Assembly (NCBI GenBank): GCA_026004615.1
Contig: BPJM01000001.1
Span: forward strand, 693,482-757,481
Direction of reading: 5' to 3'
DNA from: Planctomycetota bacterium
Lineage (GTDB): Bacteria; Planctomycetota; J058; J103
DNA: 64,000 nucleotides
The notes under the pieces were generated by a model. It did no database searches, was not told the origin of the DNA, and saw nothing but the letters and a program-made list of their open reading frames with translations. Position numbers and translations under genes: made by a program. This document shows positions 43,663 to 54,208 of this stretch, in pieces (position 1 is the first letter of the stretch; every line of letters starts with the position of its first letter).

Positions 43663-45336
43663 TCACGGCGTCCTCGCCTCGGGCAGCGGGCGCACCTGCA
43701 CGCGCAACGTGAAGGCGAGCAGCGCGCCCGGTCGGCTCTCCGGAGTCCCCCTCACCCGGGCGGCGGCGATGCGCGGGTCGGCCGCCAGCGCCGCCTCGAA
43801 GCCCGCCAGCACCGCGCCTGCCTGCCCTGCCACGTCGTCGATGATCCCCTCCAGCACGAACGGCACGCCTTCGCGCAGCGCGGCGGCGCTGCCCGCCGTC
43901 TCGCCCGCGGCAGCTGCACCGGAGCCGGGCTGGGCCGCCGTCCGGAACACCCCGCCGGCGGCGGGGCTCGCCGCGCTCGGTTGTTCCAGCGCGAGCCGCT
44001 CGATGGTCACGGCCGGGGGAGTCAGCTCCCCCAGCGCCTCCAGCAACTGCAGCGTCGCCGCCCCCGCCGCGGTACGCGCCGCGAGCGCGTCCAGGCTCGC
44101 CAGCCGCTCGCGGTTGGCCGCGCTGAGCGCCTGCAACGCGTCGTGGCGCGCCTGCAGCTCGGCGCGGACGCGCCGGAGCTCGGCGAGGCGCTCGGCGGCT
44201 CGCCCGCGCTCCAGCACCGCGCCGCCCAGCGCCAGCAGCAGTGCGGTCCCGAGCGCCGCCCCGCCTGCGAGCAACCAGGCGGTGCGGCGGCGGAACTCGC
44301 GCCGGCGCTGGAGCTCGCGCGGCAGCAGCTCGAGCCAGAGCGCGCGCGGATGGCGGTCGGCGAGCGCCAGACCCAGTGCCAGCACCAGTTCCGGACCCCG
44401 CTGCTCCAGGCCGTGAGCGCGCAGATCCGCCAGCGCCAGCTCGCCGGCGGGCTCCAGGCGCTCCAGCGGATCGAACAGCGCGAGCGGTGCCTTCAGCGCG
44501 GCCTGGATCGCCTCGGCCAGTTCCCGCCGGCGCGCGTACACCCCGCTCAGCCGTATCTCGTCCACCGCGAGCTCGCGCAACCGCTGCTGGTCGCGCGCGA
44601 AGTGCAGCGAGCTGCCCAGCGCGGCGGCGAGCTGGCGGACCTCGCGCTCGCCCGTCCCCGGCAGGCCGGGCAGCGTGCGCGCGAACAGCAGGAATCCCTC
44701 GCGCGCGATCGCCATCTCGACCGCCTCCGGACCCGCATCGACGAGCAGCACGGTCCGTCCCGGCTCGAGGTGGCCGAGCCCCACCCAGGCGTCGAACAAT
44801 GCGATGGGGTTGGGCAGCAGCCCCCCGACGCGCAGGCCCGCCCCGGCGAGGGCGGCGATCCGCTCCCGGAGCGGCGCCTCCTTGGCCAGTGCGACCATGA
44901 CCGCCAGGCCCTCGGCGCCCGGCGCGCGCTGCTCGGCGGGCAGGCTCAGCAGCCGGAAGTCGGCGCTCAACGGCTCGCCGACCTTCTCCGCCACCTCCTC
45001 GATCTCCGCCTCCATGAGCAGCCGCAGCCGCCAGGCGGGCACCACCGGCAGGTGGAGGTAGCGCAGGATCGCGTCCCGGCCCGGGATGCCCACCCGCGCC
45101 TCCCCGCGCCGCAGCTCGCGCGGCCCGAGCGCCACGCGCAGCGCCGCACCCAGCGCGCTGGCGCTCGCGGGGTCCAGGATAGCCTCGGCCGTCCGTTCGG
45201 ACGCACCCTCCACCGGCTCGGCCTGCTCCTGCCCGGTCCAGGGCACGATCGCGGCGCGCTCGAGCACCGGCTGGCCCGGCGGCCCCGCGGCCCGCACCCA
45301 GATGGCCCGGCCGGCGTTGAGCGCGAGCCCGATCAC
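43663..45336 (-). CDS. PilM-PilN fusion (GspL-like) platform protein
   Basis: 557 residues from GTG at 45336, overlapping the FHA gene stop (GTGA). Residues 1-345 have an actin-like PilM fold: 'LRLLMEAEIEEVAEKVGEPL' and the nucleotide-binding strand 'TVLLVDAGPEAVEMAI' (196-210). 'LWLELLPREL' at 333-342 replaces the I-N-L-L-P motif that PilN uses to bind PilM. A membrane helix at 352-372, a coiled coil and a PilN-like periplasmic domain follow. GspL is the secretion-system equivalent of exactly this fusion. It should link the secretion ATPase to the PilO/GspM protein encoded next. Confidence 0.82.
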   Translation of the reverse strand: MIGLALNAGRAIWVRAAGPPGQPVLERAAIVPWTGQEQAEPVEGASERTAEAILDPASASALGAALRVALGPRELRRGEARVGIPGRDAILRYLHLPVVPAWRLRLLMEAEIEEVAEKVGEPLSADFRLLSLPAEQRAPGAEGLAVMVALAKEAPLRERIAALAGAGLRVGGLLPNPIALFDAWVGLGHLEPGRTVLLVDAGPEAVEMAIAREGFLLFARTLPGLPGTGEREVRQLAAALGSSLHFARDQQRLRELAVDEIRLSGVYARRRELAEAIQAALKAPLALFDPLERLEPAGELALADLRAHGLEQRGPELVLALGLALADRHPRALWLELLPRELQRRREFRRRTAWLLAGGAALGTALLLALGGAVLERGRAAERLAELRRVRAELQARHDALQALSAANRERLASLDALAARTAAGAATLQLLEALGELTPPAVTIERLALEQPSAASPAAGGVFRTAAQPGSGAAAAGETAGSAAALREGVPFVLEGIIDDVAGQAGAVLAGFEAALAADPRIAAARVRGTPESRPGALLAFTLRVQVRPLPEARTP

Positions 45337-48291
45337 CGCCGTCCCTCCAGCGCCGCGTTCGCGAACTCGAGATCCTGGCGCGCCCGCGCCGCCAGTTCGT
45401 CCACCTCCCCGTAGGCCAGCAGCAGCTCCTGCAGCAGCGCCCGCCCCAGGCGGAAACGCCGCGCCTCGAGCTGGTGGCGCGCCCGCTCGTACAGCGCGCG
45501 CGCCGCTTGCAGCCGGCGCTGCTGGGCGAGCCGCCGGTGGGCGAGCTCGATCCGTTCCAATGCCTGGGCGGCCCGCTCCGCCCAGCCCGTGCCCGGGAAG
45601 GCCTCGCAGACGAACCGGCAGCGGGCGGCGGCGGCCTCGAGCAACGGCGCCACGCCGAGTGCGTTCGCATCCTGCTCCAGCGTCGCCGCCTGGGCGAGCG
45701 CGGCGCGGGCCCGCTCGGCCAGCGCCTCGGCGCGCTGCGCCGCCTGGGTCCGCACCTCGGGCTGCCAGGCCTCGCGCGCCAGCCGTGCATACAGGGCGCG
45801 CGCCGCCTCCAGCCTGCCCTGCCGCTCCAGTTCCGCCGCGTCAGCGAGCTGCTGCTCGAGCAGCTCGCGCGCGCGGCTGGAGCTGCGGCCGACCTCGAGC
45901 CGCAGCTCGGTGCCGCCCTCGGGCCCCGTCAGCAACAACAGCGCGCCGCCGCCGCCCAGCCGCCGCGTGCTGACGGCGAGCGGCGGGCTGAGGGTGAGCG
46001 AGACCGCGGCCGCACCCTCGCCGAACACCAGCTCGCGCACCGGCCCGGAGGCGGCCGTGCCGTCCGCCGCGCCGCCCTGTGCGCCCGCCGGCACGCGCTG
46101 CAGTTCCGCCAGTGCCGCGGCATCCGCCAGGTGCAGCCACAGCGCGGGCCGGCCGGCCGGCGGGACCCCACCGCCCAGTTTCCATGAGAACTCGAGCGTG
46201 CCGTCGGCGCCGGGCCGGACCGCGGCGGTGCAACCGATGGGCATGCCCGCTGGCACCAGGAGCGCCGCCCCGTCGATCTGCCAGCCCTGGCCGCCGCCGG
46301 CTGCCGCCGCGCCGGCGCTGTTCGTCCCGCCGGTGGCAGCGCTGCCGGCGCCAGAGCCGGCACTGGGGTCTGTTGGCGCCGCGCCGAGCGCGCGCGCCTC
46401 GGCCCACAGCGTCACCGGCCGCACGAGCAGCGGGTCCGCGCCCGCGCCCGGTCCGAGCACGACCGGCACCAGCGCGTGCAGCAGCGGCCGCTCGCCGCGC
46501 TCCAGCACCACCACCCCGCCCTGGCCGACGCGCGCGCTCACGCCCGCCCCCTCTACCGCGCGCCGGCGCGGCTCGGGCAGCGCGCGCTCGACGAGCACCA
46601 CGCGGTCGAACAGCACCGGCCCGCCGCTCGCCAGCAGCACCGCGCGCGCGCGGTCGCAGCCAGGCGGAGGCAGCAGCACCGCCCGCGCGCTGCTCCAGTG
46701 CGGTCCGGGGCTGAGGGGCAGCAGCTGCAACAGCTCCAGGGAGGGATCGGCGCTCGTGCCCCAGGCGACGCCCACCGCAGCGGCAAGCCCCTGCTCGCTC
46801 GGGCCTGCCGCCGCCGGCGCGCCCGCGCGCACCACCGCGCGCAGCTCGACCTCGCGCCCGCCGACCGCTACCCGCCTCGGCGCTCTCGGCGAGCGCGGCC
46901 GCAGCCGTCGCTGGGCCGAGCCACAGCGCGCGCTCGCCGCCGGCGGCCCCGCCCTGCTGCACTGCGAGCCGACTGCCCGGTGCGGGGGCGCCCGCGCCCG
47001 GCGGGGCGGCCAGCCGCCAGCCCACGGGCTGGCCGGCCGCATCCAGGTGCTCGAACGACCAGTTGCGGACCGCGTTGCCGAGCGGCGGCGCGTCGGCTTC
47101 GGCGGGAGCGGTGGCCGGCCGCAGCGTGCCGATGAACACCGCCGCGGCGCCGCCCAGCACCACGAGCAGGGCCAGGACCGCCAGCCGCGCTCCGAGTCCG
47201 CGTGCGCCCGGGCCAGCCCCGCCGCTCGCCTGCGCCGCCACCTCGCGCCCCAGCGCGGCGGTGGCGGCCTCCAGGCTCCGCGCCTCGGCGGTGCCGGCGC
47301 CCTGGGGCGGCCGCGGCGCCACGATCTCGCGTCCCGGCGGGGGCACCTTGGGGTGATCGGCCGGGCGGCGCGCCGCCGCGGGCGCGCCGGGCGCGCCGGC
47401 GCCCGGGCGCGGCGCCTCGCGGTCGCGGAACACCAGCACGTGCTCGCCGAGCTCGATCCGCGCGCCGTCCGCCAGCGCCGCGCGCGTGACCCGCCGGTTG
47501 TTCACGCGGGTGCCGTTGGTGCTGTCCAGGTCGATCAGCACCACCCCGCCGCCCTTGCGCGCGGCGATCTCGCAGTGCACCCCCGAGACCTCCGGGTCTT
47601 GCAACACCAGATGGTTGCGGCGGTTGCGCCCGATGCGGAACGGCAGCCGGCCGAAGGCGATCTGCTTGCCGGCGAGGGGGCCGGAGATGATCTGGAGCCG
47701 GAAACGCGGCGGCCCGCTGCCGGCGGTGCGCTCGCCCTGCTGCTGCGCCGGCGCGGTGGCGGCCTCCGCCGGCTCGGGGTGGGAGGCGCCCGCCGGGGAG
47801 CCGCCGGCCGCGGGCGCTGCTCGGCGTGCGCGTCCGGACGCGGCCGGCTGCCGCCCGCTGGTGGCGCTCGCCCCGCCGCCCGCCGCCGGAGCCGGCGCGG
47901 GCGGCGGCGGCAGCTCGGGCGGTGTGGGTTCGGACACGATCGTCACCGCCGCGGGCTCGGGCGGGCGGGCGGGCGGCGCGCTCCCGGCCGGCGGCGCGGC
48001 GGCCCCGGCGGACCGCGTCTCGAACCAGAGCTCGGTCCGGCCGATCGTGAGCCGGTCGCCGGGCCACAGCCGCGCGCGGCGCAGCGGCTTGCCGTTGTAG
48101 AGCGTGCGGCCCGCTCCCTCGACCGCCTCGGCGAACGTCGCGCCTTGCCTGCGGACGATGCGCAGGTGCACGGGGGAGGCGGCGGGATCCCGCAGCGGGA
48201 CCGTGCAGTCGAGGTCAGCGCCGAGCGTCACCTCGGACGCATCGAGCTCGTAGGTGATGGTGCGCCCGCGTTCCTCGACGATCAGCTTCAT
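45333..48291 (-). CDS. Double-FHA membrane protein at the head of the pseudopilus operon (one +1 frameshift)
   Basis: About 985 residues when a +1 at 46871-46873 (GGG on the coding strand, one G too many) is removed. Residues 1-90 are a first FHA-like domain, 92-195 a Pro/Ala-rich linker, 198-290 a canonical FHA domain (G-R-N at 221-223, S236-G-V-H, S257-T-N-G) and 369-389 a membrane helix. After the shift the frame continues as a large periplasmic region with beta-rich and helical repeats ('GRLEAARALYARLAREAWQ'). FHA domains bind phosphothreonine, so this protein may link Ser/Thr kinase signalling to secretion (inference). ATG at 48291. The product would end near residue 650 in another frame without correction. 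Confidence 0.75.
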
Positions 48292-48330
48292 CCATTCCGC
48301 CCGCTCGAGCCCCCCAGCCGGCGCCGTGGC

Positions 48331-48360
48331 ATTCTAACCGCGCCGGCCCTTCCGGGACAA
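48331..48360 (-). promoter_or_regulatory. Putative promoter of the pseudopilus operon
   Basis: On the minus strand TTGTCC (48360-48355), 18 nt, TAGAAT (48336-48331). The predicted start is near 48325, about 34 nt before the FHA gene. No other convincing promoter is seen inside the run of overlapping genes down to 30586. Confidence 0.45.
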
Positions 48361-48438
48361 CGCCCGCGGCCGCCCGGCGTTGCGGTGCACTGCGCGCGGT
48401 GGCGCCCCGGCGCCGGCGCAAGCGCCGGGACGCGGCGG

Positions 48439-50254
48439 CTACAGCGCCTCGTAGCGCTCCACCATCCGCTCGATGACCGCGAGGCTGCTCCGCCAGAACT
48501 CCGGCGTCCGGATGGCGATCCCGAAGCGGGCCGCCAGCGGCTCCGCCCACGCCTCGCCGGTCGCGCGCAACAGCTCCTCGTAGCGCGGCACGAACGCGGC
48601 GCCCTCGCGCCGGTAGACCGCGTACAGGCCCAGTCCGAACAGGTGCCCGAAGGCGTAGGGGAAGTTGTAGAAGTGCTGCTCGTGGCCGTAGTAGTGGGGC
48701 TTCCACAGCCACATGTAGGGGTGGTAGGTCTCCGGGTCCACCGCCTCCGCATAGGTCTCGGCCTGCGCGTGCCGCATGAGCTCGCACAACTCGTCCGGGC
48801 CGAGCTCGCCCTCGGGGCGCCGCTCGAACACCGCACTCTCGAACAGAAACCGCGAGTAGATGTCCAGGCAGACCTGGGTGGCGCCGGCGAGCTGCGTTTC
48901 CAGGATGGCGAGCCGCTCGCCGGGCGCGGCATGCTCCAGGGCTGCCTCCGTGACCAGGGTCTCGCACAGGATGCTGGCGGTCTCGGCGAGCGTGGCCGGC
49001 GCCCCCCGGCGCAGCGGCGGCAGCCCCTCTTGGCAGAGGTTGTGGAAGCCGTGGCCGAGTTCGTGCGCCACGGTGCTGAGCTGATCGAAACTGCCGTCGT
49101 AGTTGCAGAGGATGCGGCTCTGCTCCAGCGCCGCGATCCCCATGCAGAAGGCGCCCGGACGCTTGCCGTCGCGGGGCTCGGCGTCGATCCAGCGCTCCGC
49201 GAAGGCGCGGGCGGCGAAGGCGGCCAGCCGCTCCGAGAAGCGGCCGAACTGCTCCACGATGAACGCGCGCGCCTGCGCCCAGTCGTAGCGCTGCTCGGTG
49301 GCGCCGAGCGGGGCGAACAGGTCCCACCATGGCAGCTGCTCGCGCCCCAGCTTGCGCGCCTTGCTCCTGAGGTAGCGGCGGAAGACCGGAAACGACTCGC
49401 GAATCGCTCCCAGCAGCGCGTCCAGGGTCTCGCGGTCGATGCGGTTGTCCTCCAGCGCCTGCTCGAGCACCGAGCGGTAGCCCCGCCGGCGGCTGAGCGT
49501 GAGCGCGGTGCCCTTGATCGCATTGAGGCAGGCGGCCACGGCGGTCCGCACCGAGCGCCAGCCCTCCAGCTCGGCCCGGTAGGCGCGCTCGCGCACCTGG
49601 GGGTCGGGATCGGTGCACAGGTTGCGGACCACGGTGATCGGCAGCACCTCCGTGCGGCCGTCGCGTTCCAGCGCCACCTTGATCTGGCTGGTGAGGTTGC
49701 CCTGCAGCCTGGAGAACGCGCGCGCGCCGTCCACCACCAGTTCGGCGGCGAGCGCCTCCAGCTCCTCGCTCATGAGGTGGCGGCTGCTGGCGCGCGGACT
49801 CGGCGAGGAAGAAGGCGTGCTCGGCGAGCACGGGCCGGCGGCGCTCGAGCTCGGGCAGCCGCGGCTCGAGCGAGCCGATCCATCCCTGGAGCCGGACCCA
49901 GAGTTTGCGCAGCCGGGTCTCTAGCTCCTCCCAGCGGCTGAGTTCGCGCGCGGCGAGCTGGTCGTAGCTGTCGGTGCTGACGTGGGCGTAGATGAACGCG
50001 CCCAGCCGCTCCAGGCGCAGCAGCACCGCGTTGGCGCGCTCGATCGCGCCTGCGAGCGCTGTGGCCAGCGCCTCGTCGTCGCCCGCCACCTGCGGGCTGT
50101 GCGCGCGCCGGATTCCGTGCTCGTCGAACCACTCCCCCAGCGCCGCGATCTCCTCTCCGGCACGCGCGAAGTCGCGCCGGTACTCCTCGCTGTCGAGTCC
50201 CGGGTACATGGCGCTGGTGTCCCAGCGCGGCAGCTCGCCCAGCGGCTTGGCCAT
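48439..50254 (-). CDS. pepF: Oligoendopeptidase F (M3 family), one +1 frameshift
   Basis: 604 residues once an extra C in the coding strand near 49789 is removed ('FFLAESAR' in one frame, 'SSRHLMSEELEAL' in the next). Zinc motif 'AHELGHGFH' (H-E-x2-H) with the downstream Glu in 'TLAETASIL' identifies M3. 'HFYNFPYAFGHLFGLGLYA' is a PepF/M3B signature. It degrades peptides of about 7-17 residues in the cytosol. ATG at 50254; the zinc-ribbon gene ends 20 bp upstream and is probably cotranscribed. Both frames keep full codon bias and conserved motifs, so a real pseudogene would have to be very recent. Confidence 0.88.
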
Positions 50255-50274
50255 CGCACGCACTCCCGATCCGT

Positions 50275-50598
50275 TCAGGCCCGCGGTTGGTGTTCGGCGT
50301 CCGGTCCGTCCTCTGCTGCCGGTGCCGGCAACGGCTGCTGCAGGTAGTCGCGCTGGCAGCGGGGGCAGAGATCGAAGCGCAGCTCGCGGTAGACCTCGTC
50401 CTGGAGCTGTTCGGCGGTGCGGGCGCGGATGGCGGCCAGCAGCCGGTCCCACTGGCGCGGATCGCCGGCCTGCTCCAGATCCTGCCGTGTCACCTCCAGC
50501 GGATCGTAGGCGGCATAGACCCGGATCTCGACGACGTAGCGCACATCGTCGTCGACCAGCAGGCTCCGGCCGCAGCGGTCGCAGCTGATGCCTTCCAT
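50275..50598 (-). CDS. Small zinc-ribbon protein
   Basis: 107 residues from ATG at 50598. Two CxxC knuckles, 'CDRCGRSLL' near the N-terminus and 'CPRCQRDYL' near the C-terminus, would hold one zinc. Between them lies a helical stretch ('VTRQDLEQAGDPRQWDRLLAAI'). No membrane segment. It precedes pepF by 20 bp on the same strand and diverges from the S41 protease gene. Small ribbons of this kind are seen in many high-GC bacteria but without assigned role; a regulatory or nucleic-acid-binding function is possible. Confidence 0.72.
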   Translation of the reverse strand: MEGISCDRCGRSLLVDDDVRYVVEIRVYAAYDPLEVTRQDLEQAGDPRQWDRLLAAIRARTAEQLQDEVYRELRFDLCPRCQRDYLQQPLPAPAAEDGPDAEHQPRA

Positions 50599-50678
50599 GG
50601 CCCCGTTCTCCGCGAGCCGGCGCGCCATGATCGCCCGCGACGGCCGGGGGGTCAAGCGCGGCGCCGCACCGGACGGCA

Positions 50679-50707
50679 TTGGCCGCCCCGGCCGCATGGG
50701 CTAAAAT
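50679..50707 (+). promoter_or_regulatory. Promoter for the S41 protease gene (probable leaderless mRNA)
   Basis: TTGGCC (50679-50684), 17 nt, TAAAAT (50702-50707). The ATG at 50716 is only 8 nt past the -10 box and has no Shine-Dalgarno sequence, so transcription probably begins at or beside the start codon. Confidence 0.5.
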
Positions 50708-50715
50708 CGCACCCC

Positions 50716-52064
50716 ATGGGCGAGCCGAGGGCGACACGGAGCCGGGTTGTGCAGACGCTGTTCGCGGCGCTGCTCGCGGCGGTGCTGGCGTTCGTAGTGC
50801 ATACCGGACCGACGGTGGCACGCCGCCAGCCGCAGGCCACCTTCAGCGATGTCAAGCGCCTGATCCAGGAACACTATGTGCGGCCGGTCGACGAGCAGGA
50901 GCTCACCTGGGCGGCGCTGCGCGGCATGGTGCAGGCGCTCGATCCGTACAGCGCCTTCCTCACCCCGGCGGAGGCGCGTTCGTTCCTCGACGAGACCGAG
51001 GGGGAGTTCGGAGGCCTGGGGATCGAGATCACCGTCGAGGACGGGCTGGTGCTGGTGATCGCCCCGCTCGAGGGCACTCCCGCCTTCGAGGCCGGGATGC
51101 TGCCCGGCGACCGGATCATCGCGATCGAGGGCGAGGCGCGCGAGTTCCGCTCGGCGGAGGAGGCAGCGCGAGTGCTCAAGGGACCGCCGGGCACGCGGGT
51201 GCGGCTGACGGTGGTCCACCCGGGAGAGAGCCGGCCGGTGGAGATCGAGATCACGCGCGCGGTCATCCACGTGCCGAGCGTGCGGCGGCCCGAGCTGCTC
51301 GAACCCCAAGCCGGCATCGGATACGTGCGCGTGGCGCAGTTCGGCCCGGAGGCCGGCAAGGAGGTGCGGGCGGCGGTGGAACGGCTGCGCGCCGACGGGA
51401 TGCGCGCGCTGGTCCTCGATCTGCGTTCCAACCCCGGCGGCCACCTGGAAGCGGCGCTCGAGGTCGCCGACCTGTTCATCCGCGAGGGAGTGCTGTTGCG
51501 CACCGAGGGGCGCGAGGGTGCGCGCTCGTATCCGGCGCGCGCCGAGGGCACGATCGCCGATCTGCCCCTGGTGGTGCTGATCAACGGCTACAGCGCCAGC
51601 GCCTCGGAGATCGTGGCGGGCGCGCTCAAGGACGCCGGGCGGGCGCACCTGATCGGGACCCGGACCTTCGGCAAAAGGGAGCGTGCAGCAGCTCATTCGA
51701 ACTCGGCCCGCGCGAGGCGCCGGCGCTCCTGCGGCTGACGACGGCGCTGTTCTACACCGCCTCGGGGCGGCCGATCCACCGCCAGCCGGGGGCCGGTCCC
51801 GAGCAGCCCTGGGGGATCGAGCCCCACGAGATGGTGGAGCTGGATGCGGCGACGCTGCAGCGCATCTACCGCGCGCAGGCCGCGAACGGCTATCCGGCGC
51901 GCGCGCCCGCGGCTGCTCCCGCTGGCGAGCAGCTCGCACCGTCGCGCCCGCCTCTGCCCGAGCCGCGTGACACCCAGCTCGAGGCGGCGCTGCGCTACCT
52001 GCGAGGGCGGCTCATGGAGATGAACCCCGCGCCCGCCCCCGCCGCGGCTGGCGCGGGGAGCTGA
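50716..52064 (+). CDS. S41 C-terminal processing protease (CtpA-like), two +1 frameshifts
   Basis: About 448 residues after removing two extra A's, one in AAAA at 51673-51676 and one at 51695. This restores 'GTRTFGKGSVQQLFELGP'. N-terminal membrane anchor/signal (about 12-32), then an S41 helical part ('[20 protein letters not shown]'), a PDZ domain ('[12 protein letters not shown] ... [17 protein letters not shown]') and the catalytic core. The core has Ser in '[18 protein letters not shown]' with the Lys 20-25 residues later and the Gln of 'KGSVQQ'. These proteases trim or degrade periplasmic proteins in a PDZ-activated manner. Uncorrected, the product would stop just after the catalytic Lys. 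tsaD follows 62 bp downstream. Confidence 0.87.
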
Positions 52065-52126
52065 AGCTGGCACCTGGAGGATGGCGATGGCCGGCGGCGG
52101 ACGAGCGCAGGGCTGGGAGCGACACC

Positions 52127-53223
52127 GTGCAGCTTGAAGCGCATGGCGGAGCCCGTGGCGACGGCACGCTGGTGCTCGGCATCGAGACCTCGTGCGACGA
52201 CACCTCGGTGGCGCTGGTGCGGGCCGGCCGCGAGGTGCTCGCGAACGTGGTGGCCTCGCAGCATCGGATCCACCAGCGCTGGGGGGGAGTGGTGCCCGAG
52301 GCGGCGTGCCGGGCGCACCTGGAGGCGATCCTGCCGGTGCTGGAGGAGGCGCTGGCGCGCGCCGGCTCCATCCCGCTCCGGCGCATCGACGCCATCGCCG
52401 TCACGACCCACCCTGGCCTGGTGGGGGCGCTGCTCGTGGGCATCGCGACCGCCAAGACGCTCGCCTGGGCGCTGGGCCCGGCCGCTGGTCGGGGTCGACC
52501 ATCTGGAGGGGCACATCCAGGCCAACATGCTCGCCTCGCCCCAGCTCCGGCCCCCCTTTCTGTCGCTGGTGATCTCGGGCGGGCACACCGAGCTGTACCG
52601 CTACGAGGGGCTGGGGCGGCGGGTGGTGCTCGGGCGCACGCTCGATGACGCCGCCGGCGAGGCGTTCGACAAGGCGGCCGCGATGCTGGGGCTCGGCTAT
52701 CCGGGCGGGCCGGCGATCGCGCGCGCCGCCGAGCGGGGCGATCCGCGCGCGGTGCGCTTTCCGCGGGCACTCATGAAGGACAGGCACTCGCTGGATTTCT
52801 CCTTCAGCGGGCTGAAGACGGCGCTGCTGTATCACCTCAAGGGCACGGGCGCGCGCCGCGGCGGCTTCGGGCCGGCGGCCGAGCTGCCCGCACAGCAGGT
52901 GTGCGATCTCGCCGCCTCCTACCAGGAGGCGATCGTCGACGTGATCGTGGCGAAACTGCGGCGTGCGGTGCGCCAGAGCGGGCTCCGGGAGGTGGCGATC
53001 GGCGGCGGGGGTGGCGTGCAACCGCCGGTTGCGCGAGCGGCTCGAGCAGGCGGCCGCGCGCGACCGGTTCCGGGTGCACGTGCCGCCGCCCTCGCTGTGC
53101 ACCGACAACGCGGCCATGATCGCCGCGCTCGGCTACCACAATCTCTGCGCCGGCCGCAACGTGGGCCTGGAGCAGCAGGCGCGGGCGAGCGGCCCCGAGC
53201 CCGCGCTCACCGGAGCGCCCTAG
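52127..53223 (+). CDS. tsaD: tRNA N6-adenosine threonylcarbamoyltransferase TsaD, two +1 frameshifts
   Basis: 364 residues after removing one C in CCC (52477-52479) and one G in GGGGG (53007-53011). The three frame pieces join perfectly: '[14 protein letters not shown]' (start), '[15 protein letters not shown]' (H-x3-H metal ligands), '[10 protein letters not shown]', '[16 protein letters not shown]', '[14 protein letters not shown]', then '[13 protein letters not shown]' and '[11 protein letters not shown]' (metal-binding Asp). TsaD installs threonylcarbamoyl on A37 of ANN-decoding tRNAs and is nearly always essential, so the frameshifts are best read as sequence errors. GTG at 52127 is used as start; a shorter start near residue 14 is possible, since most TsaD proteins begin just before L-G-I-E-T. 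Confidence 0.93.
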
Positions 53224-53322
53224 CGCACCCCCTGCGGAGGGGGGCAGCCGCCGCCTGGTCCCGAGCCGCGCGCGCAGCACGGCCGCTCATGCCGTCAGGG
53301 CCGATCCGGGGCCGCACGCACC

Positions 53323-53351
53323 GTGACGGCGGCCGGCCCCCCTGCTACAAT
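53323..53351 (+). promoter_or_regulatory. Putative promoter for the YugP-like peptidase gene
   Basis: GTGACG (53323-53328), 17 nt, TACAAT (53346-53351) with an extended TGC just before the -10. The leader would be about 120 nt. Confidence 0.45.
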
Positions 53352-53480
53352 GGGCGCGCGGGCCCGCCAGACCGCCGCGAAAGGCGGGGCGCGCGGCGAA
53401 GCCGTCCGCCCGGGAGCGCTGGCCGGGGGCGGCACCGCCGTCGTGGCGGCCCGGGGAGAGGCAGGAGGAGCGCAGAGGGC

Positions 53481-54197
53481 ATGTTCGCATTCATCTACTT
53501 CGACCCGCTGTACTTCGTGATCGTCGGGCCGGCCATGCTGCTGGCGTTGTGGGCGCAGTACAAGGTGCAGTCCGCCTACGCCGAGGCCAGCCAGATCCTG
53601 GCGAGCAGCGGGCTGACGGGCGCCGAGGTCGCCGCCGAGATCTGCCGGCGCTCCGGGGTCGAGGGCGTGCGGGTGGAGATGGTGCCGGGCACGCTGACCG
53701 ACCACTATGATCCGCGCGAGCGCGTGCTGCGGCTGAGCGAGGGGGTGTACGGCGGGCGCTCGCTGGCGGCGCTCGGGGTGGCGGCGCACGAGGCGGGCCA
53801 TGCCCTGCAGCACGGACACGGCTACGCGCCGCTGGCGCTGCGCAACGGCATCGTGCCGCTGGCGGCGCTCGGGGGCAACCTCACCTGGATCCTGATCATG
53901 GCGGGGCTGGTGATCGGCGGGGCGAGCGGCTCGCCGCTCGGCGGCTGGCTGATCCTGGGCGGCATCGTGGCGTTCTCGCTCACCGTGATCTTCCAGCTCG
54001 TGAACCTGCCGGTGGAGTTCGACGCCAGCCGGCGCGCCAAGGCGCTGCTGGTCGAGATGGGCATGGTGCGCGAGCAGGAGCTGGGCGAGGTGAGCCGCGT
54101 GCTGTCGGCAGCGGCGATGACCTATGTCGCGGCCACGCTCACCGCGATCCTGACGCTCATCTACCTGCTCATGCGCTTCGGCAACCAGCGCGACTAG
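53481..54197 (+). CDS. YugP-like membrane zinc metallopeptidase
   Basis: 238 residues from ATG at 53481, with AGGAGGAG about 11 nt upstream. Membrane helices flank a cytosolic or peripheral zinc site, 'VAAHEAGHALQH' (H-E-x2-H). Later segments ('QLVNLPVEFDASRRAKALL') carry the Glu/Asp expected as third ligand and match the family's N-x-P-x-E-x-D-A-S motif. It follows the standard length of the family (about 225-240). Substrate unknown; such proteins are grouped with membrane-associated peptidases like HtpX. An amidohydrolase gene begins 12 bp downstream and is probably in the same transcript. Confidence 0.87.
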   Translation: MFAFIYFDPLYFVIVGPAMLLALWAQYKVQSAYAEASQILASSGLTGAEVAAEICRRSGVEGVRVEMVPGTLTDHYDPRERVLRLSEGVYGGRSLAALGVAAHEAGHALQHGHGYAPLALRNGIVPLAALGGNLTWILIMAGLVIGGASGSPLGGWLILGGIVAFSLTVIFQLVNLPVEFDASRRAKALLVEMGMVREQELGEVSRVLSAAAMTYVAATLTAILTLIYLLMRFGNQRD

Positions 54198-54208
54198 CGG
54201 CGGTTCCG

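Noticed and set aside
52477-53011. Programmed frameshifting in tsaD
   Set aside because: Two independent +1 events at plain homopolymers, and similar ones in four other genes, fit sequence error better than a programmed site; no stop codon or slippery context typical of +1 frameshifting is present.
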